In this document: piece by piece, positions 1 through 5,634 of the stretch | Numbering within the stretch: position 1 is the first letter of the stretch | Layout of the letters: each line of letters opens with the position of its first letter | Origin: JAWVZU01 sp033722075 | GTDB taxonomy: Bacteria; Pseudomonadota; Gammaproteobacteria; Xanthomonadales; SZUA-38 | Length of the DNA stretch: 6,137 nucleotides | Direction of reading: 5' to 3' | Assembly: GCA_033722075.1 (NCBI GenBank) | Contig: JAWVZU010000240.1 | Location: forward strand, 1-6,137 | Position numbers and translations under genes: made by a program | Notes under the pieces: model-generated | The model's database searches: none | Told to the model about the DNA's origin: nothing | The model's input: the letters and a program-made list of their open reading frames with translations, nothing else

Positions 1-294
1 AATGAACGCAACGGCAGTGTAGATGCCTTCGTTCACGTAGTCGGTGTGATGATCGTCGATCAGCACCGCAATGATGGCCGCGAACACGACCATGAAGATG
101 GCCATGAACTTGTATTCCTGCTTCAGGAATGCCATGGCGCCGTTGGCTATGGCCAGGTGGATCTTCTTCAGGCGCGCCGCGATCTCCGCGTCCTCCACGC
201 CCATGTCCACCGCGACCTTCTTCACGGATGACGAGTAATAGAACGCTACCCCGAGCCCGAAGAGGGACAACGCAAGAATGATTCCTACAGACAT
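1..294 (-). CDS. hppA: Membrane-bound ion-translocating pyrophosphatase, N-terminal part (runs off left edge)
   Basis: This is the first 98 codons of an inner-membrane pyrophosphatase, which couples PPi hydrolysis to pumping of H+ (or Na+) across the membrane. The start is ATG at 294-292. The translation opens with a hydrophobic segment (residues about 3-20, MSVGIILALSLFGLGVAFYY), then a charged loop containing EIAARLKKIHLAIANGAMAFLKQEY. The I-x-x-GAMAFLK-x-EY pattern is the hallmark of the first cytoplasmic loop of this family. A second hydrophobic segment follows at about 63-79. Family members are roughly 660-800 residues with about 16 membrane helices, so most of the protein, including the catalytic Asp motifs and the residues that decide K+ dependence and ion choice, lies outside the window. 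H+ versus Na+ specificity therefore cannot be called. It is transcribed divergently from the propeller gene. Family assignment is firm; the symbol is by family. Confidence 0.88.
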   Translation of the reverse strand, partial: MSVGIILALSLFGLGVAFYYSSSVKKVAVDMGVEDAEIAARLKKIHLAIANGAMAFLKQEYKFMAIFMVVFAAIIAVLIDDHHTDYVNEGIYTAVAFI

Positions 295-304
295 GCCGAA
301 AAAT

Positions 305-310
305 CTCCCT
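305..310 (-). promoter_or_regulatory. Ribosome binding site of the pyrophosphatase gene
   Basis: On the minus strand AGGGAG (310 down to 305) lies 10 bases before the ATG at 294. It supports that start. A matching -35/-10 pair further upstream could not be picked out with confidence. Confidence 0.6.
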
Positions 311-558
311 TATGAGACCTGATCTAATTTTTCTGGATGAGTCTGGTGGGGGGTCGAATTGTGCCGAGCCCAACCCGGCGGCCGCGATTCCCTCCGCAAC
401 CATTTTTCGTTCCGGTTGCCCGATTTGCCGGCAACCTGCGCAAGGCAGCGCGCTAGTCTAGCACATCATGGTCGGCTGGTGGGGATTTGAAGACGGCCGT
501 GTATGGCGCTTTCCGCAGTGTTACATTTTCTGCTCGGCATTTTTGCCAAAGAGGATTC

Positions 559-566
559 AAGGGGAA
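559..566 (+). promoter_or_regulatory. Ribosome binding site that decides the start of the propeller gene
   Basis: AAGGGGAA ends 4 bases before the ATG at 571 (AAGGGG ends 6 bases before it). Immediately after this ATG comes a clean signal peptide. Together these favour 571 over the in-frame TTG at 487, which has no comparable site and would bury the signal sequence 28 residues inside the protein. Confidence 0.75.
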
Positions 567-570
567 GTCC

Positions 571-3500
571 ATGCTGCAGGCTCCATTTCGCGCATCCGCG
601 CTGCTGATCACCTTCGCATTCACCTCGCTGGCCACGGGAACGGCCTTCGCCGAGGACTCCTTCGCCGAGGAAGACCTGCAGGCGCTGTCCTATCGTCTCG
701 TCGGCCCGTTTCGGGGCGGACGGGTCACGGCGGTGGCCGGTGTCCCGCAGCAACCGGCCACCTTCTACATGGGCAGCACCGGCGGTGGCGTCTGGAAGAC
801 CACCGACGGCGGCCTGAGCTGGGCCAGTGTTTCCGACCAGCGCTTCGACGACGACGCGGGCGAAGACGAGGAGTCGGAAGCCGAAAAAGCCCCGCCGCCC
901 GAACCCGGCGATCCCTTCGGCTCGGCCTCGGTGGGCGCAATTTCGGTGGCCGGATCCGATCCGAACGTCGTTTACGTCGGCATGGGCTCGGCCTGCATTC
1001 GCGGAAACACGTCGCCCGGCGACGGGGTCTACAAGTCCACCGATGCGGGCAGGACCTGGCACCATCAGGGTCTGCCCGAGGCCGGCCAGATCGGCTCGGT
1101 GGAAGTCCACCCGAAGAATCCGGACATCGTGTACGTCGCTGCGCTCGGTCACGCCTTCGGCCCCAACCCCGAGCGTGGCGTCTTTCGCTCCACCGACGGG
1201 GGCGACACCTGGGAGAAGGTGCTCTATGTCTCAGATCGGGCAGGCGCCGTGGACCTTGCCATGGACCCCACCAACCCGCGGATCATCTACGCCGCCTTCT
1301 GGCAGGCCGAGCGCAAGCCCTGGACCATGATCAGCGGCGGCCCCGGCAGCGGACTGTGGAAGACCACCGACGGCGGCGACACCTGGGAGAAGCTCTCCAA
1401 GGGGCTGCCGAAGGAGCTGGGGCGGATCGGTGTCGCAGTGTCGCCTGCCCGTCCCGACCGGGTCTGGGCGCTGGTGGAGGCCAAGGAGAAGCGCGGACTT
1501 TACCGCTCGGACAACGGCGGCAAGAGTTTCCGCCTGGTCAGCTCGGACGGCAATCTCATTCAGCGCCCCTGGTACTACACCCACGTCTTTGCGCATCCCA
1601 AGGATGAGAACACGGTGTACGTGGCCAATGTGGCGTTTTTCCGATCCGACGATGGCGGGGAGAATTTCAAACCGATCCGCACGCCGCACGGCGACAACCA
1701 CGACCTGTGGATCAACCCGGACAACCCGGAAATCATGGTCCAGGCCAACGACGGCGGCGCCAACGTTTCGATCAACGGCGGGCAGAGCTGGAGCACGCAG
1801 GCGAACCAGCCCACCGCCGAGATGTATCGGGTCAGCGTCGACGACCAGTGGCCCTACTGGCTCTACGGCGGTCAGCAGGACAACTCCGCCGTGGCCATCC
1901 CCAGCCGGACCTCCGGCAGCGCCATCGAGCGCCAGGACTGGTACGCACCGGGCGGTTGCGAAAGCGCCCACGTCGCGGTCGATCCACGCAATCCCGATGT
2001 GTCCTACGCCGGCTGCTACGGCGGCGCCATCGATCGCTACGACCGCGCGGTGGACCAGGAACGCAGCATCATGGCCTATCCGCAGATGGCGGTGGGTCAG
2101 AAGGCGGAAGATCTGCGCTACCGGTTCCAGTGGAACGCGCCGATCGTCATCTCGCCGCACGATCCGAGCGTGCTCTACCACACTTCCCAGTTCGTCCATC
2201 GCTCCACCGACGAAGGCCAGTCCTGGGAGGTGATCAGTCCGGATCTGAGCCGCAACGACAAGTCCAAGCAGGGTTATGCGGGAGGCGATCTGACCTGGGA
2301 CAACACCGGTGTCGAAGTCTACGGCACCGTCTTCGCGCTCGAGGAATCACCAACCGAGCCGGGGCTCCTGTGGGCCGGAACCGATGACGGCCGCATCCAC
2401 CTATCCCGCGACAATGGCGAAAGCTGGACCGAGGTGACACCCAGGAAGATGCCGGAATGGGGTACGGTCAACACCATAGGGCTGTCCAGGAAGCATCCGG
2501 GCCGGGCATTGATCGCCGTGCACCGCTACCGACAGGATGATTTCCGCCCCTATGTCTTCCTGACCGAGGACTACGGTGACAGCTGGTCTCTGCTGACCAA
2601 CGGCCGCAACGGGATTCCCGAGGATCACTTCGTGCGCGCCGTAGCCGAGGACCCGGACCGGGACGGACTGCTCTATGCGGGAAGCGAATTCGGCATGTAT
2701 GTCTCCTTTGACGACGGGGACCACTGGCAATCGCTGCAGCTGAACCTGCCGGTCACGCCGATCACCGACCTGGCCGTGAAGGACAAGGACCTCGTGGTCG
2801 CGACCCAGGGGCGTTCCTACTGGATCCTCGATGACCTGACGCCGCTGCACCAGATCAGCGACGAGACCACCGATGGCCATCATCTTTATGCCCCGCGCGA
2901 GGCCTACCAGTTCGGCGGAGGCGGCGCATTCTGGCGAACCCGCGGGACAGCGGGACAAAATCCGGTCCACGGCGCCTGGATCTTCTACCACCTGGACGCG
3001 GACCTGTCCGAGGAAGATGCGGAGGAAGTCGTGCTCGAGATCATCGGTTCGGACGGAACCGTGATTCGAAAGTTGTCCAGCCAGAAAGCGGAGCCCAAGG
3101 CGCCCAACCCATGGCGGCGCTTCTATCCCGAGGCATTTGCCGGCGGCGGCAAGCTCAAGGCCAAGGCCGGACTCAACCGCTACGTGTGGAACTTCCGGCA
3201 CCACGACGCGGAGCTGGTGGATGATGCGGTCGTCTGGGGCAGCGCCAGCGGGCCGGAAGTGCCGCCGGGAAGCTACCGGGCCCGGCTCACGGTCGGGGAT
3301 TGGCAGGCCGAAGTGCCGATCGAGGTCAAAATGGACCCGCGGCTCGACGTCGAGGCCGAAGCCATCGAAGCCCGGTACGAGCTGGCGATGAAAGTCCATA
3401 CAGCGCTGAACGACGCGCACGGCATCATCAAGACCATCCGATCGGTGCGCGAGCAGGTCGATGGCGTGATGGAGCGCCTCGAGGAAGCCGGCCTGGGCGA

Positions 3501-3822
3501 GGGCCTCGGGGATGCCGCTAAGCCGTTGAAGGAAAAACTCGCCACGCTGGAGAAGGCACTGAATCAGACCGACGCGAAGGTGGGCCAGGACGTCCTGAAC
3601 TTCCCGCCCAAGCTGGATAACCAGCTGGTGTATCTCAGGGGCGTCGTGGAAAGTGCGGACGCGGGGCCGACAGAGGGGATGGTCGAGCGCTTCGAGGACC
3701 TTTCGGGGGAACTCTCCGGGCACCAGGAGACGCTGGAGGGCATCCTGGAGACCGAACTGGCCGCGTTTAACGAATTGGCTGCGGAACGGCAGCCGGCGCC
3801 GGTAGTGGTTCCCGACAGCTGA
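571..3822 (+). CDS. Exported sortilin/VPS10-like BNR (Asp-box) beta-propeller protein
   Basis: A 1083-residue secreted or periplasmic protein of the kind often labelled 'glycosyl hydrolase, BNR repeat' or 'VPS10/sortilin domain protein'. Residues 1-27 form a Sec signal peptide (Arg7, hydrophobic core, cleavage after AFA). The mature protein opens with YRLVGPFRGGRVTAVAG, typical of the family. Asp-box motifs (S/T-x-D-x-G-x-x-W/F) occur at about residues 76-84, 155-163, 206-214, 264-272, 312-320, 358-366, 400-407, 544-552, 611-619, 664-672 and 711-719. They imply one or two beta-propellers. Residues about 797-920 are beta-rich (GLNRYVWNFRH, PGSYRARLTVG), like an Ig/FlgD-type domain. Residues about 925-1070 are helical and charged, possibly coiled coil. 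An acidic, proline-rich insert sits at 91-115. I see no sialidase RIP motif, so enzymatic activity should not be assumed. The function is probably protein or glycan binding, or peptide handling, at the cell surface. The domain assignment is secure but the role is unknown. Confidence 0.88.
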   Translation: MLQAPFRASALLITFAFTSLATGTAFAEDSFAEEDLQALSYRLVGPFRGGRVTAVAGVPQQPATFYMGSTGGGVWKTTDGGLSWASVSDQRFDDDAGEDEESEAEKAPPPEPGDPFGSASVGAISVAGSDPNVVYVGMGSACIRGNTSPGDGVYKSTDAGRTWHHQGLPEAGQIGSVEVHPKNPDIVYVAALGHAFGPNPERGVFRSTDGGDTWEKVLYVSDRAGAVDLAMDPTNPRIIYAAFWQAERKPWTMISGGPGSGLWKTTDGGDTWEKLSKGLPKELGRIGVAVSPARPDRVWALVEAKEKRGLYRSDNGGKSFRLVSSDGNLIQRPWYYTHVFAHPKDENTVYVANVAFFRSDDGGENFKPIRTPHGDNHDLWINPDNPEIMVQANDGGANVSINGGQSWSTQANQPTAEMYRVSVDDQWPYWLYGGQQDNSAVAIPSRTSGSAIERQDWYAPGGCESAHVAVDPRNPDVSYAGCYGGAIDRYDRAVDQERSIMAYPQMAVGQKAEDLRYRFQWNAPIVISPHDPSVLYHTSQFVHRSTDEGQSWEVISPDLSRNDKSKQGYAGGDLTWDNTGVEVYGTVFALEESPTEPGLLWAGTDDGRIHLSRDNGESWTEVTPRKMPEWGTVNTIGLSRKHPGRALIAVHRYRQDDFRPYVFLTEDYGDSWSLLTNGRNGIPEDHFVRAVAEDPDRDGLLYAGSEFGMYVSFDDGDHWQSLQLNLPVTPITDLAVKDKDLVVATQGRSYWILDDLTPLHQISDETTDGHHLYAPREAYQFGGGGAFWRTRGTAGQNPVHGAWIFYHLDADLSEEDAEEVVLEIIGSDGTVIRKLSSQKAEPKAPNPWRRFYPEAFAGGGKLKAKAGLNRYVWNFRHHDAELVDDAVVWGSASGPEVPPGSYRARLTVGDWQAEVPIEVKMDPRLDVEAEAIEARYELAMKVHTALNDAHGIIKTIRSVREQVDGVMERLEEAGLGEGLGDAAKPLKEKLATLEKALNQTDAKVGQDVLNFPPKLDNQLVYLRGVVESADAGPTEGMVERFEDLSGELSGHQETLEGILETELAAFNELAAERQPAPVVVPDS

Positions 3823-3846
3823 TTAGGACGGGACCGATCCGGCGCG

Positions 3847-4351
3847 ATGGATGTACTTTCCCTGTCGGACCTGCTGGCCGCCGCTGCCCGCTACCGTTGG
3901 GCCGTCGGTGCCGGGTTGGTCATCGCGGTATTCGCAACCTGGCTCGCCGGGCGCACCTGGCAGCGAAACCGGCCCAGACTCAGACGGTTCTACGCCGTCA
4001 TTTCCTATCTGGTTGCCGGGTGTCTTCATGACTCTGCTCGTCGCCTTCATGGTGTTCTTCAACCGCCAGAACCCACTGACCGACGTCGACCTGGTGCTCA
4101 TGCTCGGCCCGATCGCAGCGATGATTGCCTGTCTGACCATGATGCGGCGCCATACGCGCCTCAACGCCATCCCGGGCTTCGACAACCTGGCCGGCATCGC
4201 CCTCCTGGGCCTGCTGGCCTTCGTATGCATTCTGCTTATCGCGAAAACCCGAATCATCGTCGGCTTTTTTGGCTCTCTCCCGGCACTGCTAGTCCTCTTC
4301 CTGCTGCTTTACGCCGGATTCCACTATGCGCTGCGGATGATCCGGCGATGA
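3847..4351 (+). pseudogene. Small multi-pass membrane protein gene with a single-base frameshift
   Basis: Two overlapping frames each give half of one sensible protein. From ATG 3847 the first frame reads as membrane protein up to YLVAG (codon 58, ending at 4020), then turns into Arg/Pro/His-rich nonsense. The second frame is nonsense before that point and becomes hydrophobic from GTC at 4022 (VFMTLLVAFMVFF) to TGA at 4349-4351. Joined, they give a 167-residue protein with predicted membrane helices at about 19-34, 49-71, 82-98, 114-133 and 136-160. The break lies inside helix 2. Deleting one G from GGG at 4018-4020 restores the frame. This may be a sequencing error, a real recent mutation or, less likely, programmed +1 slippage on GGG-T. 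A shorter product from ATG 4028 (107 residues) is possible but lacks a good ribosome binding site. It starts 24 bases after the propeller gene with only a weak upstream site (AGGACGGGA), which suggests an operon. I do not recognise the family. Confidence 0.72.
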
Positions 4352-4369
4352 CCGATTTGCCAGCATAGG

Positions 4370-4403
4370 AAGGCTGTCGATCACAATCGACATGGCCTTT
4401 TTT
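4370..4403 (+). terminator. Probable intrinsic terminator of the propeller/membrane-protein transcript
   Basis: The lower stem AAGGC (4370-4374) pairs with GCCTT (4395-4399) and the upper stem TGTCGA (4375-4380) pairs with TCGACA (4387-4392). The loop is 6 bases (TCACAA), and a 2-base bulge (4393-4394) sits between the stems. A run of six T (4398-4403) follows directly. The geometry and position, 19 bases after the stop codon at 4351, fit a Rho-independent terminator. The upper stem is also the first of the three operator-like palindromes, so the element may have two roles. Confidence 0.55.
4375..4392. promoter_or_regulatory. Operator-like palindrome 1
   Basis: TGTCGATCACAATCGACA. This is the upstream-most dyad, with 6-base arms that do not extend further as a direct dyad. 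It forms the upper part of the predicted terminator hairpin of the preceding genes. Confidence 0.65.
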
Positions 4404-4420
4404 GTCGAGCGCATTCGACA
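4403..4420. promoter_or_regulatory. Operator-like palindrome 2
   Basis: TGTCGAGCGCATTCGACA. Arms extend by one base on each side to TTGTCGA/TCGACAA (4402-4421). Its right arm overlaps a possible -35 element (TTCGAC, 4414-4419), so occupancy would be expected to interfere with transcription of the ATPase gene. Confidence 0.68.
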
Positions 4421-4443
4421 ACAAAGTTATTGTCGAATAGACT
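4414..4443 (+). promoter_or_regulatory. Possible promoter of the ATPase gene inside the palindrome array
   Basis: TTCGAC (4414-4419) and TAGACT (4438-4443), 18 bases apart, are a weak sigma-70-like pair. Initiation about 7 bases downstream would fall at or near 4450, the first base of the start codon, giving a leaderless transcript. That would explain the missing ribosome binding site. Both boxes match the consensus only partly, so this is a suggestion. Confidence 0.22.
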
Positions 4444-4448
4444 CGACA
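4431..4448. promoter_or_regulatory. Operator-like palindrome 3, abutting the ATPase start codon
   Basis: TGTCGAATAGACTCGACA. Arms extend to TTGTCGA/TCGACAA (4430-4449), so the extended dyad ends directly at the ATG at 4450. It fills the place where a Shine-Dalgarno sequence would normally sit. In RNA the same dyad could fold into a 7-bp hairpin next to the start codon. Confidence 0.68.
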
Positions 4449-4449
4449 A

Positions 4450-5634
4450 ATGCACGAGCTGCTCGAAATTGCTGCAAGCTGGAGCCCCTGGGAGCGATCG
4501 TTTCCCGACAGCGTGCTGCGCAAAGCGCCCCTTCCGCAGGTACTCAATCCACGGCTGGCGTTGGTAGTCCAAGGTGTGCGTCGCTGTGGCAAATCAACGC
4601 TGATGCAGCAGCTTGTGGATCGGTACAGGCTTGACCGAAACCGATGTCTTTTCGTCAATTTCGAGGATCCGCGGCTCAGTCACCGGCTGTCCCACGAAAC
4701 GCTGACAGATCTCGCCGCCATCTTTCGAGCCGACCGGAGCAACGAAGGACCGTTGCATTTTTTCCTGGATGAAATCCAGTGGGTGGACGGCTGGCAGCGT
4801 TGGCTGCGCGCGCAACTCGACAAGCCGGAAAACGATACCTACGTGATCTCCGGATCCAATGCTCGGCTGCTCAGCGGCGAGCTCGGCAGCGCATTGACCG
4901 GGCGCCATCTGACCGTAGAGCTTTTTCCACTTGATTTCGAGGAATTGGGCATGCTTCGGCCGAATCTCGATTTCGAGGATTGGCTATACCTGGGCGGTTT
5001 CCCCGAACCCGCAAAGCTGGACGACGGCGACATGCTGTTACGCCAATATCTGCACGACATTGTCGAAAGAGACGTGCGCGAACGGATTGGCGGCCGCTCG
5101 AATCTTGCGATTCGCCAACTCGTGCAGGGCGTATTCGAGTCTGCCGGGTCGGAACTCTCGCTGCGGAGAATTGCGGGCTCGCTCGGGATCGCCGTCGAAA
5201 CCGCGGCAAGCTGGCTGGAAGCGTGCCAGAACGCCTATCTTCTATTCGCCTGCCCCTGGTTTGCCTGGTCCGAGCGGAAGCGGGCCCGCCGGAACGTCAA
5301 ATATTATCCAGTGGATACGGGCCTGCGCCGGGTGTCGATCACGCCCGGTGGTGCCGATCGCAGCAAAGCCCTGGAATGCGCAACGCATCTCGAACTCAGA
5401 AAGCGTTTCGACGACGTGTTCTACTGGCGAGGAAAAGGCGAGGTCGATTTCGTCGTCCTACGAGGGCGCAACGCGGTCCCGATACAAGTGAGTTGGGACG
5501 AACCGAAGGACCGCCACCACCGTGCACTGGAATCATTCTACGAAGATCATCCCCGCGCAGAGGAAGCCGTGATCGTAACAGCCGAGTCATTCCACGAGGC
5601 GCTCGACAGCCTGGATAGAATCAAGCAGTCGTAG
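4450..5634 (+). CDS. AAA_14/DUF4143-family ATPase
   Basis: A 394-residue cytoplasmic P-loop ATPase of the AAA_14 plus DUF4143 type, a widespread and mostly uncharacterised group. Walker A is GVRRCGKST at residues 42-50. Walker B is FFLDEIQ at 104-110. SGSNARLLSGEL (134-145) with the following LTGR (149-152) is the conserved sensor region, and PLDFEEL (160-166) is also typical. Residues about 235-265 (LSLRRIAGSLGIAVETAASWLEACQNAYLL) resemble a winged-helix DNA-binding segment. The C-terminal domain contains LELRKRF (314-320), YWRGKGEVDFVV (325-336) and PIQVSW (344-349). This resembles a PD-(D/E)xK nuclease fold in which the final E-x-K is replaced by Q-x-S, so cleavage activity is doubtful. 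The N-terminus (SWSPWE) is family-like and supports ATG 4450 despite no ribosome binding site. GC content in sampled lines (53-65%) is below the propeller gene, compatible with but not proving transfer. Its partner or target is unknown. Confidence 0.88.
   Translation: MHELLEIAASWSPWERSFPDSVLRKAPLPQVLNPRLALVVQGVRRCGKSTLMQQLVDRYRLDRNRCLFVNFEDPRLSHRLSHETLTDLAAIFRADRSNEGPLHFFLDEIQWVDGWQRWLRAQLDKPENDTYVISGSNARLLSGELGSALTGRHLTVELFPLDFEELGMLRPNLDFEDWLYLGGFPEPAKLDDGDMLLRQYLHDIVERDVRERIGGRSNLAIRQLVQGVFESAGSELSLRRIAGSLGIAVETAASWLEACQNAYLLFACPWFAWSERKRARRNVKYYPVDTGLRRVSITPGGADRSKALECATHLELRKRFDDVFYWRGKGEVDFVVLRGRNAVPIQVSWDEPKDRHHRALESFYEDHPRAEEAVIVTAESFHEALDSLDRIKQS

Larger units (their letters stand above)
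295..570. other. Divergent intergenic region
   Basis: This 276-base region lies between the pyrophosphatase gene and the propeller gene and must carry both promoters. It has an AT-rich stretch near 318-334, a G-run near 346-353 and a GC-rich middle. I see no convincing sigma-70 promoter pair, no strong inverted repeat, no RNA gene and no protein-like reading frame. The reading frame of the downstream gene stays open back to a TTG at 487, but residues encoded between 487 and 570 do not look like part of the exported protein. Confidence 0.55.
4375..4448. repeat. Array of three perfect inverted repeats, TGTCGA-N6-TCGACA, with 28-bp period
   Basis: Three 18-bp dyads have identical 6-base arms and unrelated 6-base centres: 4375-4392 (centre TCACAA), 4403-4420 (centre GCGCAT) and 4431-4448 (centre ATAGAC). 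Successive starts differ by exactly 28 bp, leaving 10-base gaps (4393-4402 and 4421-4430) that share no sequence. In the second and third sites the arms extend to 7 bases (TTGTCGA/TCGACAA). Conserved arms with free centres and regular spacing are what one expects of a dimeric DNA-binding protein that reads only the half-sites and binds several operators side by side. No paired copy was noticed elsewhere in the window, only isolated half-sites in coding sequence. The array lies wholly in the gap before the ATPase gene, so control of that gene is the obvious inference. The binding protein is unknown. Confidence 0.85.

Noticed and set aside
487..570. Longer version of the propeller gene starting at TTG 487
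   Set aside because: It has no matching ribosome binding site and would place 28 non-hydrophobic residues before a clear signal peptide. ATG 571 has a strong site at the right spacing.
466..1152. Minus-strand open frame of 228 codons
   Set aside because: It lies opposite the propeller gene. Composition is Arg/Gly/Ala-rich with no domain signal, as expected of a shadow frame in GC-rich coding DNA.
1231..2199. Minus-strand open frame of 322 codons
   Set aside because: It is antisense to repeated Asp-box coding sequence and reads as low-complexity Val/Gly/Asp/His protein. There is no coding evidence beyond being open.
2401..3723. Minus-strand open frame of 440 codons
   Set aside because: It is long but entirely antisense to the C-terminal half of the propeller gene, with no recognisable motif. 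The plus-strand frame carries clear conserved motifs over the same bases.
571..3822. Calling the propeller protein a sialidase or other glycosidase
   Set aside because: Asp-boxes are structural and occur in many non-enzymes. I found no RIP motif or other catalytic signature.
3823..4257. Minus-strand open frame of 144 codons opposite the small membrane protein
   Set aside because: Its composition is shadow-like, and the plus-strand frames show coherent membrane helices over the same stretch.
4375..4448. CRISPR-like array, because units recur every 28 bp
   Set aside because: The repeated parts are only two 6-base arms per unit, the gaps are 10 bases, there are three units and no cas gene is present. 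Operator sites explain it far better.
4375..4448. Transposon end or MITE
   Set aside because: There is no transposase and no target duplication was seen. The three units are separate short dyads rather than one pair of terminal repeats.
5051..5066. Further TGTCGA copy near 5061, plus TCGACAA near 4179 and 4818
   Set aside because: These are single half-sites inside coding sequence without a partner at the 6-base spacing, explained by common codons such as GAC-AA(C/G).
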